A DNA stretch of 64,000 nucleotides from Marinomonas posidonica IVIA-Po-181 (GCF_000214215.1 NC_015559.1:682001-746000); one strand, 5' to 3'. Numbered from the stretch's first letter, positions 10,510 to 20,199 are shown. Made by a program: numbers and translations. Notes: generated by a model from the sequence alone, not told the origin.

Positions 10510-10540
10510 CCCTTAATGTTCCAGAAGAGAGAGTCGAATT

Positions 10541-11425
10541 ATGAAAACCAAAACCAGTGTTAAATCTAACCCTGTTGATACAGAACAAAAAAGTGAAGAA
10601 TTCAAAGATAATATCGAATCTATTACTGCCACTGACACACAAGCAAAGGTAGCGCCGATGGAAACCATATTGGTAGAACGCCGTGAAAGGGTCGGCATGA
10701 TTACTCTACATAGGCCAAAAAGCCTAAATGCCTTGAGTAGACAGCTTGCAAGAGAAGTGGTTGATACGCTGAAGGCCTTCGATGCAGACAATAATATAGG
10801 TGCCATTGTTATTACGGGTAGTGCCCGAGCATTTGCTGCTGGAGCAGATATTGAGGAAATGGCTAATTTAAATTACTCCGAGTTTTATTGTGACGATATT
10901 TTTGCTCCTTGGGACGAATTACGTTCAATCAGCAAACCAATCATTGCTGCTGTGAGTGGTTATGCGCTAGGCGGTGGCTGTGAGCTAGCCTTGATGTGTG
11001 ATTTTATCATTGCTTCTGAAGATGCCCAATTTGGGCAACCAGAAATTAAACTTGGTATTTTGCCGGGCATCGGTGGATCGCAACGTTTGACCAATGCTGT
11101 AGGTAAATCGCTAGCGATGGATCTTGTTTTAACTGGACGAACAATTGATGTTCAGGAAGCAAAAGCGGCTGGATTAGTCGCGCGAGTCGTGCCTGCTAAA
11201 GAGTTGTTACAAACTGCGTTGGAAGCAGCACATACTATTGCTGGATATAACAGCCCTGCCGTACGAATGGCCAAAGAAGCAGTAAACGTAGCCTTTGAGA
11301 CCAGTCTTACTGAAGGGATGCGTCATGAGCGTCGTTTGTTCCAGGCGGCCTTTGCGACAGAGGGGCAAAAAGAAGGCATGCATGCGTTCATTGCTAAGCG
11401 AGCCCCTGTTTTTCGTCACCGTTAG
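10541..11425 (+). CDS. acuK: Enoyl-CoA hydratase/isomerase family, AcuK-like
   Basis: A crotonase-fold hydratase. Both catalytic glutamates are present: E148 in GGGCELAL and E168 in QPEIKLG, with the 20-residue spacing of classical enoyl-CoA hydratase. The oxyanion-hole region ([10 protein letters not shown]) is also intact. With AcuN it would hydrate acryloyl-CoA to 3-hydroxypropionyl-CoA or release 3-hydroxypropionate; this function is inferred from the neighbours. The first 39 residues are a polar extension outside the family fold. A start at the ATG at 10658 (METILVERR) would give a normal 255-residue protein, and AAGG lies just before it. I keep the upstream ATG because GAGAGAG precedes it. 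It lies 31 bp after acuN. Confidence 0.68.
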   Translation: MKTKTSVKSNPVDTEQKSEEFKDNIESITATDTQAKVAPMETILVERRERVGMITLHRPKSLNALSRQLAREVVDTLKAFDADNNIGAIVITGSARAFAAGADIEEMANLNYSEFYCDDIFAPWDELRSISKPIIAAVSGYALGGGCELALMCDFIIASEDAQFGQPEIKLGILPGIGGSQRLTNAVGKSLAMDLVLTGRTIDVQEAKAAGLVARVVPAKELLQTALEAAHTIAGYNSPAVRMAKEAVNVAFETSLTEGMRHERRLFQAAFATEGQKEGMHAFIAKRAPVFRHR

Positions 11426-11510
11426 AGAATGAAATGAATGGGGAATATTTATCTTTTGATGTTAAGAAAACCGCTTCCCCATATAAAAACAAAAATACAT
11501 AGGAGTTGAT

Positions 11511-12671
11511 ATGTCTACTCAAATTATTCTGCCGCGTATTCTGCAGGTAGGTGAAGATGCTGCTTTGCAAATCCCCAATATTCTAGAAAGCCTTGGCTGC
11601 AATAGCCCCTTAATTATTACGGATAAGATGATGGTGACGCTGGGCTATGCTGGTCGTATTCAAGAGAGCTTAGATGAACATAATATTTCTGCTCATATCT
11701 TTGACGACACAGTGCCAGAACCTACGGTTAAATCGATTCAAGCGGGTGTCGAGAAGGCACGAGAGGGGAGTTACGATTGTATTATCGCGTTAGGTGGAGG
11801 CAGTCCAATCGATAGTGCTAAGGCGATTGCTATTCTGGCTAAACATGGTGGTGTCATGCAAGATTATCGTTTTCCTCGCATCGTTACGGAACAAGGTTTG
11901 CCAGTTATCGCAGTGCCGACCACAGCAGGAACAGGCTCTGAAGTTACTAAATTTACGATCATAACCGATGAAACGAACGACGAAAAAATGCTCTGTGTTG
12001 GCACCGGTTTTATGCCGATTGCCGCGTTGGTTGATTATAAATTAACAGTGAGCTTACCGCCACGAATCACGGCTGATACCGGTATTGATGCGTTAACCCA
12101 TGCGATTGAGTCCTATGTTAGTAAAAAAGCTAATCCTTATAGTGAAGGTCAGGCGATTGCTGCAATGAAATTGATTGGGCCCAATCTGAGAAAAGCCTAT
12201 CACAATGGTGAAGACAAAGACGCTCGTGAAGCCATGATGTTAGGTTCAACTTTGGCTGGTGTTGCATTCTCTAACGCATCGGTTGCCTTGGTACATGGCA
12301 TGAGCCGTCCTATTGGTGCATTTTTTCATGTGCCTCATGGTCTTTCCAATGCCATGTTACTACCAAGCGTTACAGCCTATTCTATTCCTGCTGCGCCTGC
12401 ACGATATGCTGATTGTGCACGAGCAATAGGGATAGCAACAGAACAAGACACTAATGATATTGCTAACCAAAAATTGTTGAAGGAACTTCGTGCACTAAAT
12501 GATGAATTATCCGTACCAACGCCAGAAGAATTCGGCATTAAGCGAGAGGCGTTTTTTGGGGTTTGTCAAACTATGGCGGAACAGGCATTAGCATCAGGAT
12601 CCCCCAGTAATAACCCTATTGAACCGTCTATTAGCGATATGGTCGCACTTTACCAAAGCTTATGGGACTGA
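11511..12671 (+). CDS. dddB: Iron-containing alcohol dehydrogenase, DddB-like
   Basis: A group III metal-dependent alcohol dehydrogenase of 386 residues. The nucleotide-binding GGGSPIDSAKA segment lies near residue 100. The metal ligands can be placed at D193, H197, H262 and H276, with the same spacing as in E. coli FucO, so the site looks complete. In Marinomonas and related bacteria a protein of this family (DddB) oxidises 3-hydroxypropionate to malonate semialdehyde during DMSP breakdown. The gene order here supports that role, though other short alcohols are possible. It lies 85 bp after acuK and 40 bp before the dehydrogenase gene, in one apparent operon. Confidence 0.68.
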   Translation: MSTQIILPRILQVGEDAALQIPNILESLGCNSPLIITDKMMVTLGYAGRIQESLDEHNISAHIFDDTVPEPTVKSIQAGVEKAREGSYDCIIALGGGSPIDSAKAIAILAKHGGVMQDYRFPRIVTEQGLPVIAVPTTAGTGSEVTKFTIITDETNDEKMLCVGTGFMPIAALVDYKLTVSLPPRITADTGIDALTHAIESYVSKKANPYSEGQAIAAMKLIGPNLRKAYHNGEDKDAREAMMLGSTLAGVAFSNASVALVHGMSRPIGAFFHVPHGLSNAMLLPSVTAYSIPAAPARYADCARAIGIATEQDTNDIANQKLLKELRALNDELSVPTPEEFGIKREAFFGVCQTMAEQALASGSPSNNPIEPSISDMVALYQSLWD

Positions 12672-12711
12672 TTTACATCAATTACATTTTTTATAACGTT
12701 AGGAATTATTT

Positions 12712-14208
12712 ATGAATATCATTGGACATTTAATTAACGGTGAAGTTTGTACAGATGCTGCACGTACTCAAGATGTGTTTAACCCTGCAACAGGACAAGT
12801 GGCTCGAAAAGTGGCACTTGCTTCAGTTGAAACCGTTGAGCAGGCTATAGCCAGTGCTCAAGCGGCATTTCCAGCATGGCGTAATACGCCTGCAATTAAA
12901 CGTGCACGCGTCATGTTTCGTTTCAAAGAACTATTAGAGGCTAATGCTGACAAAATTTGCCAGATGATAGGAGAGGAGCATGGAAAAATATCCCATGATG
13001 CGGCTGGGGAATTACAACGTGGTATCGAGAATGTTGAATATGCGTGTGGGGTACCAGAATTATTAAAAGGCGAACACAGTAAAAACGTTGGTCCTAATAT
13101 CGACTCTTGGAGCGAATTTCAACCCCTGGGTGTTGTTGCTGGCATTACACCATTTAATTTTCCTGCGATGGTGCCTTTGTGGATGTTCCCAATGGCGATT
13201 GCATGCGGTAACTGTTTTATTCTGAAACCGTCAGAGCGTGATCCAAGTTCAACATTGTTTATCGCTCAATTATTAAAAGAAGCGGGCTTACCTGATGGTG
13301 TCATGAATGTTGTTAATGGTGATAAAGTGGCGGTAGATGTGTTGCTATCTGACCAGCGTATTAAAGCGGTGAGCTTTGTTGGTTCAACGCCGATTGCCGA
13401 ATACATCTATACAACAGCCAATGCCAATGGCAAACGTTGCCAAGCATTAGGTGGCGCTAAAAACCACGCTATCGTCATGCCTGATGCGGATATGGATAAT
13501 GCTGTAAACCAGCTAGTTGGTGCGGCGTTTGGTTCTTCTGGCGAACGCTGCATGGCACTGTCTGTTGCGGTTGCGGTTGGTGATGCCGCTGGTGATGCAT
13601 TGATTGCCAAAATGCAGGATGCTATGAAAAATCTGAGTGTTGGTGCTTATTCTGATTCAACAAATGACTTTGGCCCTGTCATCACCAAAGCACATCAGGA
13701 AAAAGTGATCGGCTACATTGATAGTGCTGAACAGCAAGGTTCAAAAATTGTCGTTGATGGTCGACAAACAACCGTTTCAGGTTATGAAAATGGCTTCTTT
13801 GTTGGTGCGACTCTAATCGATAACGTTAGTCCAGACATGATTAGCTACAAAGAAGAAATTTTTGGTCCAGTATTACAAGTAGTGCGAGTGGCAACAATGC
13901 AAGAAGCCATGGATCTAATCGATGCTCATGAATACGGTAATGGTACTTGTATCTTTACCCGTGATGGTGAAGCGGCTCGTTACTTCTCTGATAACATCCA
14001 AGTGGGCATGGTGGGTATTAACGTGCCTTTGCCTGTGCCTGTGGCGTACCATAGCTTTGGCGGTTGGAAGCGTTCATTGTTTGGTGACCTTCATGCTTAT
14101 GGCCCAGATTCGGTACGTTTCTACACTAAACGTAAAACTGTGACGCAACGTTGGCCTTCTGCTGGTGTTCGTGAAGGCGCTGAATTTTCAATGCCAACGT
14201 TGAACTAA
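12712..14208 (+). CDS. dddC: CoA-acylating (methyl)malonate-semialdehyde dehydrogenase, DddC/MmsA-like
   Basis: An aldehyde dehydrogenase of 498 residues closest to MmsA. It has the PFNFPAMVPLWMFP segment, the cofactor loop SFVGSTPIAEYIY, and the catalytic Cys280 in GSSGERCMAL. MmsA enzymes convert methylmalonate semialdehyde to propionyl-CoA, and malonate semialdehyde to acetyl-CoA, using NAD and CoA. As the last structural gene of this operon it would complete the route acrylate to 3-hydroxypropionate to malonate semialdehyde to acetyl-CoA. A role in valine or inositol breakdown is the main alternative, but the usual valine partners (mmsB and acyl-CoA dehydrogenases) are absent. Confidence 0.72.
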   Translation: MNIIGHLINGEVCTDAARTQDVFNPATGQVARKVALASVETVEQAIASAQAAFPAWRNTPAIKRARVMFRFKELLEANADKICQMIGEEHGKISHDAAGELQRGIENVEYACGVPELLKGEHSKNVGPNIDSWSEFQPLGVVAGITPFNFPAMVPLWMFPMAIACGNCFILKPSERDPSSTLFIAQLLKEAGLPDGVMNVVNGDKVAVDVLLSDQRIKAVSFVGSTPIAEYIYTTANANGKRCQALGGAKNHAIVMPDADMDNAVNQLVGAAFGSSGERCMALSVAVAVGDAAGDALIAKMQDAMKNLSVGAYSDSTNDFGPVITKAHQEKVIGYIDSAEQQGSKIVVDGRQTTVSGYENGFFVGATLIDNVSPDMISYKEEIFGPVLQVVRVATMQEAMDLIDAHEYGNGTCIFTRDGEAARYFSDNIQVGMVGINVPLPVPVAYHSFGGWKRSLFGDLHAYGPDSVRFYTKRKTVTQRWPSAGVREGAEFSMPTLN

Positions 14209-14358
14209 TATATGCACAATTAAGGCTGTTTGATATACAAATATAGGTGTTTAAGGACAGCCTTTATTTAAGTGGAAGTGGTTTTTTTATCTGTTGTTAA
14301 TTGCCTAGATATATTAGGCTTTTTGATAACGAGTGTGAAATTTTTGACGGGAGATAAA

Positions 14359-15126
14359 GTGATCGTTCAGCGAAGAGAAAAAGGTTCTTCTATTACTCGG
14401 GTTCTTGAAATTATTGAGGCCATTTCTCGCGCTGAGCGACCTATGTCACCTGCTGAATTGGCATTTTTACTGGACATTCCTAAACCCAGTGTTCATCGGT
14501 TGCTCCAACAGCTTGAAACAGATGATTTTGTAAAAACCAATATGCGTGGCTTGTTGGTTCCCGGTGATAGGATGCATAGCATTGCTCTAGGGGTGCTTCA
14601 TAGTAGTCGTTTTAAGGCGCTGCGTCAGGCTATCTTAACGGAATTAACTGAAACCATTGGTGAAACTTGCGGTATCGCGATACCGGATGGCACTGAAATG
14701 ATCTATTACGATCGTGTGCAAACTAATTGGCCGTTGCAGATTCATTTACCTGTAGGCTGCCATACACCTTCGTGGTGTACAGCCAGCGGTAAACTCTATT
14801 TAAGCTCACTGCCGACGAATCGACGACAGCGTATTATCGATAAATTGCCATTAGATAAACTGGCGCGTAATACTTTGACTGATCCTGAGTCGCTAGGAAG
14901 TGAACTGTTAAAGATTCAAGCGAATGAATTAGGAACGGATAACGAAGAATTTGTCGATGGAATGGTAGCCTGTTCAGTACCGATAAAAGATCAAGATGGT
15001 AAGTTGTTTGCCTGTCTATTCACACATGCTCCCGTCATCCGAAAAGATTTAAATGGCTTATTAAAATTTGAACCAGCACTACGTCAATCGGCTATGGAAT
15101 TAGGTGATTTGCTCAAAGAGCAATAA
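14359..15126 (+). CDS. IclR-family transcriptional regulator
   Basis: An N-terminal winged helix (TRVLEIIEAISRAERPMSPAEL...PKPSVHRLLQQLE) is followed by the IclR effector-binding domain (about residues 90-250). The latter has GETCGIAIPDGTEMIYYDRV and the HTPSWCTASGKLYL ligand-pocket motif. I choose the GTG at 14359, which has GGGAG about 6 bases upstream and gives 255 residues. The longer frame from 14272 begins with a hydrophobic stretch that the family lacks. It follows the dehydrogenase gene on the same strand after 150 bp and is the obvious candidate regulator of the catabolic operon. Its ligand is unknown. Confidence 0.85.
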   Translation: MIVQRREKGSSITRVLEIIEAISRAERPMSPAELAFLLDIPKPSVHRLLQQLETDDFVKTNMRGLLVPGDRMHSIALGVLHSSRFKALRQAILTELTETIGETCGIAIPDGTEMIYYDRVQTNWPLQIHLPVGCHTPSWCTASGKLYLSSLPTNRRQRIIDKLPLDKLARNTLTDPESLGSELLKIQANELGTDNEEFVDGMVACSVPIKDQDGKLFACLFTHAPVIRKDLNGLLKFEPALRQSAMELGDLLKEQ

Positions 15127-15232
15127 TAAACAAGTGGCCTAGATTTGCTGTGTCGCATTTATTATCAAAAATGATCAAATGCTTTTTCCACTTAACTTCT
15201 CTAAAACTTTTAGTAAGTTCGCTTTCTTCGAC

Positions 15233-15419
15233 ATGGACTTCCCCGAGTTTGCTAGACAGTGGTTATTTCGAAAAAATAGTGTTCTTCGAACTTTGCAGGT
15301 GACGCACCACCTGTATGCGAATGACGTTCTATCGGATTGTAGAACATCGCAATAAAATTAAATATCTCACCTTTCGCTTCTTCTCGTGTCGAGTAGACCT
15401 TTCGTTTTATTTTCAACGA
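15233..15419 (-). pseudogene. IS3-family transposase C-terminal remnant with one IS end
   Basis: The minus-strand frame 15252-15419 encodes a typical C-terminus of IS3-group OrfB. VYSTREEAKGEIFNFI, MFYNPIERHSHTGG and SPAKFEE match the REEA...YN..RRHS..G..SP..FE pattern. It ends at a TAG. The sequence just past the stop (15233-15256, TGTCTAGCAAACTCGGGGAA on the minus strand) looks like the terminal inverted repeat. Everything upstream of the last 55 or so codons is gone, cut within a few bases of the stop codon of the HD-GYP gene. The element is dead, and its truncation marks a rearrangement junction. Bases 15127-15232 show nothing else. Confidence 0.82.
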
Positions 15420-15422
15420 TTG

Positions 15423-16457
15423 TTAGTTCTCTTCGGGTTCAGAAAATTCTTGTTTAATAACGAGTATTTCTGGCAGGATTTTTTCAAATAGCTCTACCAG
15501 AGTTGGGTCAAAGTGCTTGCCTTTTTGTTCTACGATTAAATCCATGGTTTGCTCGACGCTCCATGCTTTCTTATAAGGTCTTTCACTGGTTAGGGCATCG
15601 AAGACATCGGCAAGGGCGACAATACGCCCTTCAATGGGGATGTCTTCTTCTGCTAAGCCGTTAGGATAACCGCTACCATCCCATTTTTCATGGTGCGTTG
15701 CGGCTACGGTTTTTGCCATTTTCAGAAGAGGAGCCCTTTGCTCTCCAATAATATCCACACCAAAGTTAACGTGCTGTTGCATCAATTCCCATTCGTCAGG
15801 ATCCAACTTTCCAGGTTTGCCCAATACATTGTCTGGGATGCCAATTTTTCCAACATCATGCATAGGTGCCGCGGTAAATAATAATTCGGTCCAATCTTTA
15901 GGCATGTCTGCTGCCTGGGCTAATAAGCGAGAATAGTGGCTCATTCGCACGACATGCATGCCTGTTTCGTTGTCTTTGTACTCGGCAGCTCTACCGAGTA
16001 TTTTGATGATTTCCAAACGACTTTCTTGTAGTTCTCGAGTTTTTTCATGAACCAGCCATGCTAAATGCTTGGCTTGATCATATAGAGCGAGATGAGTTTT
16101 AATTCGTTGTAAAACGATCGCTGGTTGGATGGGTTTGGAAATGTAGTCCACGCCACCAACTTCTAGCCCTAGTGTTTCATCTTCTACTTCTGTTTTAGCT
16201 GTGACGAAAATCACGGGGATTTTTTGGGTCGCTATATTTTGTTTAAGTTGACGACAAACTTCATAGCCATCCATTTCAGGCATCATCACGTCTAACAAAA
16301 TCAAATCAGGTGGCGATGTGCTAGCAATGGATAATGCTTTTTTTCCACTGGTTGCAGCCTTCACCTTATAAAAGGGGCGTAGCAGGTTACTCAATACGTT
16401 AATGTTATCAGCAATATCGTCAACGACCATGATGGTATAAGTCTTTATTTCGGACAT
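15423..16457 (-). CDS. Response regulator with HD-GYP c-di-GMP phosphodiesterase domain
   Basis: A 344-residue RpfG-like protein. An N-terminal receiver domain (about 8-125; phosphoacceptor Asp in LILLDVMMPEMDGYEV) is followed by a short coiled linker and an HD-GYP domain (about 150-330). HDVGKIGIPD, HHEKWDGSGYP and DVFDALTSERPYK carry the metal and signature residues, so it should hydrolyse c-di-GMP on phosphorylation. It lies 55 bp downstream of the hybrid kinase gene on the same strand, which is the likely phosphodonor. Its 3' end abuts an IS3 remnant only 3-4 bases past the stop, yet the C-terminus looks complete. Confidence 0.92.
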   Translation of the reverse strand: MSEIKTYTIMVVDDIADNINVLSNLLRPFYKVKAATSGKKALSIASTSPPDLILLDVMMPEMDGYEVCRQLKQNIATQKIPVIFVTAKTEVEDETLGLEVGGVDYISKPIQPAIVLQRIKTHLALYDQAKHLAWLVHEKTRELQESRLEIIKILGRAAEYKDNETGMHVVRMSHYSRLLAQAADMPKDWTELLFTAAPMHDVGKIGIPDNVLGKPGKLDPDEWELMQQHVNFGVDIIGEQRAPLLKMAKTVAATHHEKWDGSGYPNGLAEEDIPIEGRIVALADVFDALTSERPYKKAWSVEQTMDLIVEQKGKHFDPTLVELFEKILPEILVIKQEFSEPEEN

Positions 16458-16512
16458 GATTTTCAGCTCTCATTTTCCGTTAATTTGAATGAAATGTAGA
16501 TCATCAAATGTA

Positions 16513-19500
16513 TTATGATTTCACCGCTTCAGAGAATTGACGCAAGTTCTCCAACGCCTTATCAAAATCATATTCATCTATATTGTTCGCCAATTCTTTA
16601 AGTATGCGTTTAGCTTTATCGTCGAACGGCGTATCCAGTAATGGTTCTAGTGTATCTGTCGCCGCTGTATCGTCATCTTTTAATTCCTGTTCTAATTGTT
16701 GCAATAGGGCAGCAAGCTCTGTCGCACTGATAGCTCTTTTAGAACTGGTGCTTCTTGTGTTTGTCATAGTATCTAGCTTTTGTAAGTCTGAGATAATCAA
16801 TCCCAGTTCTGCTATAGATTCTGTAAAGCACGACTCCATTTTGATGTTCCATTGATGTGGACTGCCTTTTTCTAATATATCGGTTAGCGTTTGTAAGTGT
16901 TTCGCCCCGATATTACCGGCTAATCCTTTTAGCGTATGAGCCAATCGAGTCATTAGTTCTTTATCGTCTGCTGATTTGGCTTTTACAAATTCATTTTCAA
17001 ACTGCTGCTGAGTGTTACGAAACTTAACTAAAATTTTGTGGTAGAGGTTTTTGTTCTGATTGGTTGTTTTCAAACCTAATGCGATATCAATCCCATACAA
17101 GGTGTCAGGCAGAATATTTGGAGTGTGTTCAGGTGTGTTTATTAATGACGAAAGTGATTTTTCTGCGATATTGCTTTCTGTCGTAGTGTCGGTTGTAACT
17201 AAGCTGTCAGAGTCGGTTTTCATCCAATGAGCTAATGTTTTATACATTTCTGCTACTTGGATCGGTTTCGTTAAATGTGCATTCATGCCGCTGTCTAATG
17301 CGGCATCAAGGTCTTCTTTCATGGCGTTGGCTGTCATGGCGATAATGGGGAGATTGCTGAATCTAGGCAGTTTACGAATTTCATGAGTTGCTGTGTAACC
17401 ATCCATAATGGGCATTTGCACATCCATTAGTACACAATCAAATGCTTGTGAGCTATTTAATAGGTCTAGTGCCTCCTGTCCGTGGTTGGCCACAGTTACG
17501 TTTATTTTGACATCTGTTAATAGGTCAGATGCAAGCTCTTGGTTAATTTCGTTATCTTCAACCAGTAGGATGTGTTTTCCCGCAAGCTGTTGTGCAATCT
17601 GTCGTTCTGAGTCTCGCCTTTTGACTCTTCTACCTTTATAAGAAAGTTGATGACCGAATGCTGACATGACTAAATTTAGTAATATAGAGGCATTAACTGG
17701 TTTGGTTATCGCTCCATGTAAGTTCAAGTCTTTTATTTGATCGTCCAGTTCATCTTTACCGACAGCAGTAATAAGGATGGTTTTTGGTTGAATCGATAGA
17801 GGAATTGATTGAAAGGTTCTAATGCAATCCAAGCCATTCATAATGGGCATCTTCCAATCCATAAAGACTATTTGATAAGGGGCGTTCTGTTTATCGGCTT
17901 CCATTATTTTGGTCAGTGCTTCTTTGCCATTTTTAGCACTATCAGTAGATAGTCCAAAGCGTTGCAGTATAGACAGCAGAATTTCTCTAGCACTGTTTCT
18001 ATCATCAACAACAAGGGCACGTTTACCTTGTAAAACACTGGCATTTTCGATGCTTTTTTCTGGTTCTTCTTGGTTAACCATTATATTTATAGTGAATTTA
18101 AAACAGCTGCCTGAACCTTGCTCTGACTCAACCCATATTTGGCCTTCCATTAGCTCTGTGAGGTTCTTTGAAATTGATAAACCGAGTCCAGTGCCCCCAT
18201 ATTTACGTGTTGTAGAGCTGTCTGCTTGGCTATAGGTTTTAAATAACCTTTGTTGCTGTTCTGGGGTCATACCTATTCCTGTGTCTTGCACAGAAAATTG
18301 CAGTTGAACCCATTCTTTATGTTCGTCGTCATTCCAACGCTTTAGTACCTTCGCATGAATGACAACTTCTCCTTCTTCTGTGAACTTTAAAGCATTGTTT
18401 CCTAAATTAGTTAAAATTTGCCCTAGGCGTATTGGGTCACCTATAAGTGTGAGTGGGACATCTTCTGCAATATCAAATAGTAGCTCAAGTTCTTGGTCTT
18501 CGGCTTTTAAGCTTAAAAGGTTGCTAAGGTGAATAAGCACGTCTTCCAAATTGAAATCGGTTTGCTCAAGCTCCATTTTACCTGCTTCAATTTTAGAAAA
18601 ATCTAGGATGTCGTTAATAATGCCTAATAAGGACTCTGCCGAGCGATGTACTTTTTCGACATAGTTACGTTGCTTCCGATTGAGTTCTCCCTGAAGCGCA
18701 AGGTGACTCATACCCAATATCGCGTTCATTGGTGTACGTATCTCATGGGACATATTGGATAGGAAATCCGATTTCATTTTATTGGCCAGTTCGGCCTCTT
18801 GGCGAGCATGCTCTATATCGTTAGTTTGCTGATCGACTTGTTCCTGCATTTCATCTCGATAAGCAATGAGAGATAGGCTCATTTGCTGCATATTTCGGTT
18901 TAGTTCATACAGCTCTTTTGAATGGTCGTAGGGTAACTTATCCGTTGAGAGTTTACCTTCTGCTATTTCTTGTATCCTCAAGGCCAAAAGTTCAATAGGA
19001 ATATAGATAATTCTGGAAACCAATATGCTCAAAAAGACAGTCACAATTGCGACAATGAATCCAGCGATGATCAGCATATAGTTAATGAGTTTTAAGTGAC
19101 TGATGAGGGCTTCTTCAGGCGCAATAGCAACAATTTGCCATTCACCATATTCCTTATTTCCAAACGGGGTAAAACGGGTGATTCCGGTAATGTCTTTTTG
19201 ACCATTTTTCGAATCAAAGTATCCTAGAAAAGAACGATCAGCCAGCACTACTTCATCTGGTTTTTTGAAATTCATGTCGTCCATGAAATCGGGTAGAATG
19301 AGCTTTGGTTTCTTCTCAAATTCATCTTGAGGCGTGGCACGAGAAGAAATGATCGATTTATAGGCTTCATACAAGGTTCCTAAAATGGAAAAAGCGCCTT
19401 CATGCATCAAGTTGCTAGATAACGCCATGGAGTCTTCAGTGTCTAATTTAACCTGATGTATATTTTCTAACTTTGGGTATAAGTCTGAACCAAAAAATAC

Positions 19501-20199
19501 TTCTCCGATCTTTGCATCATGTTTTGATGCCAACATAACTCGATTATCATTGTCTAATAAGTAGATTTGTTTAGGCATGACTGATAGCTCATTGACAAGC
19601 TCAAGAATTGGCTGCATATGCAGCATGATCTGTACACCACGTTCAATATGTCCGCGTTCGTCACGAGTTAAACGTAAAATGTAATAAACCCCGCCAAGAT
19701 CGTTTTCTTGATAGTGAGTATAAAGGTGTGGACCGGGGGTTATTGGTAAGTCAGAATCCAATAAAAGGCTTTGGCTGTCCGCTATTCTCATATTTGGCTG
19801 TGGTCTGATGGAATTTTTTAGAATTTCTCCATCTGCTCCAAAAGCGAGAATGCTCAGAATGTGAGGGTAATGTTTCAGTGCATCATCTATATCATGCTTT
19901 AAATACGTATTGTTGTTGACTCGACCATCCAATACATCATTAAGTTCTCCTAAAATATCTTCTAGTACTTTTATGCTGGTGTGACCAAAATCTGTACTCA
20001 TTTGATTAATGAGGATCATTGGCTTTTCAAGTAGTTGTCTATGTCCCATGGTATAGCTGAGGACACTTTCTAAGACTCGGTTATTAATACTGAGAAATGC
20101 CGTTAGAGAAATGCTGATTAACAAAATACTAAAGAGCGTGATTTGTAACCGCATTGTCATTTTTTTTAGCAATTTTCTCATTTTATTGCTCTTCCTCAT
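16513..20199 (-). CDS. Hybrid sensor histidine kinase (HisKA-HATPase-REC-REC-Hpt)
   Basis: A 1,228-residue inner-membrane phosphorelay kinase. Two transmembrane helices (about 17-37 and 370-395) enclose a large periplasmic Cache-like sensor of about 330 residues. Next come a HAMP-like linker and a coiled coil, then HisKA with SHEIRTPMNAILG (His near 481) and an HATPase with GTGLGLSI. Two receivers follow (FMDWKMPIMNG and LMDVQMPIMDG), and an Hpt domain with AHTLKGLAGNIGA. A C-terminal segment of about 80 residues of unknown role completes it. The order resembles BarA/ArcB-type kinases with one extra receiver. Likely outputs are the HD-GYP protein downstream and the divergent REC protein. The start could be Met1, Met7 or Met15. 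Confidence 0.92.
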   Translation of the reverse strand: MRKSNKMRKLLKKMTMRLQITLFSILLISISLTAFLSINNRVLESVLSYTMGHRQLLEKPMILINQMSTDFGHTSIKVLEDILGELNDVLDGRVNNNTYLKHDIDDALKHYPHILSILAFGADGEILKNSIRPQPNMRIADSQSLLLDSDLPITPGPHLYTHYQENDLGGVYYILRLTRDERGHIERGVQIMLHMQPILELVNELSVMPKQIYLLDNDNRVMLASKHDAKIGEVFFGSDLYPKLENIHQVKLDTEDSMALSSNLMHEGAFSILGTLYEAYKSIISSRATPQDEFEKKPKLILPDFMDDMNFKKPDEVVLADRSFLGYFDSKNGQKDITGITRFTPFGNKEYGEWQIVAIAPEEALISHLKLINYMLIIAGFIVAIVTVFLSILVSRIIYIPIELLALRIQEIAEGKLSTDKLPYDHSKELYELNRNMQQMSLSLIAYRDEMQEQVDQQTNDIEHARQEAELANKMKSDFLSNMSHEIRTPMNAILGMSHLALQGELNRKQRNYVEKVHRSAESLLGIINDILDFSKIEAGKMELEQTDFNLEDVLIHLSNLLSLKAEDQELELLFDIAEDVPLTLIGDPIRLGQILTNLGNNALKFTEEGEVVIHAKVLKRWNDDEHKEWVQLQFSVQDTGIGMTPEQQQRLFKTYSQADSSTTRKYGGTGLGLSISKNLTELMEGQIWVESEQGSGSCFKFTINIMVNQEEPEKSIENASVLQGKRALVVDDRNSAREILLSILQRFGLSTDSAKNGKEALTKIMEADKQNAPYQIVFMDWKMPIMNGLDCIRTFQSIPLSIQPKTILITAVGKDELDDQIKDLNLHGAITKPVNASILLNLVMSAFGHQLSYKGRRVKRRDSERQIAQQLAGKHILLVEDNEINQELASDLLTDVKINVTVANHGQEALDLLNSSQAFDCVLMDVQMPIMDGYTATHEIRKLPRFSNLPIIAMTANAMKEDLDAALDSGMNAHLTKPIQVAEMYKTLAHWMKTDSDSLVTTDTTTESNIAEKSLSSLINTPEHTPNILPDTLYGIDIALGLKTTNQNKNLYHKILVKFRNTQQQFENEFVKAKSADDKELMTRLAHTLKGLAGNIGAKHLQTLTDILEKGSPHQWNIKMESCFTESIAELGLIISDLQKLDTMTNTRSTSSKRAISATELAALLQQLEQELKDDDTAATDTLEPLLDTPFDDKAKRILKELANNIDEYDFDKALENLRQFSEAVKS

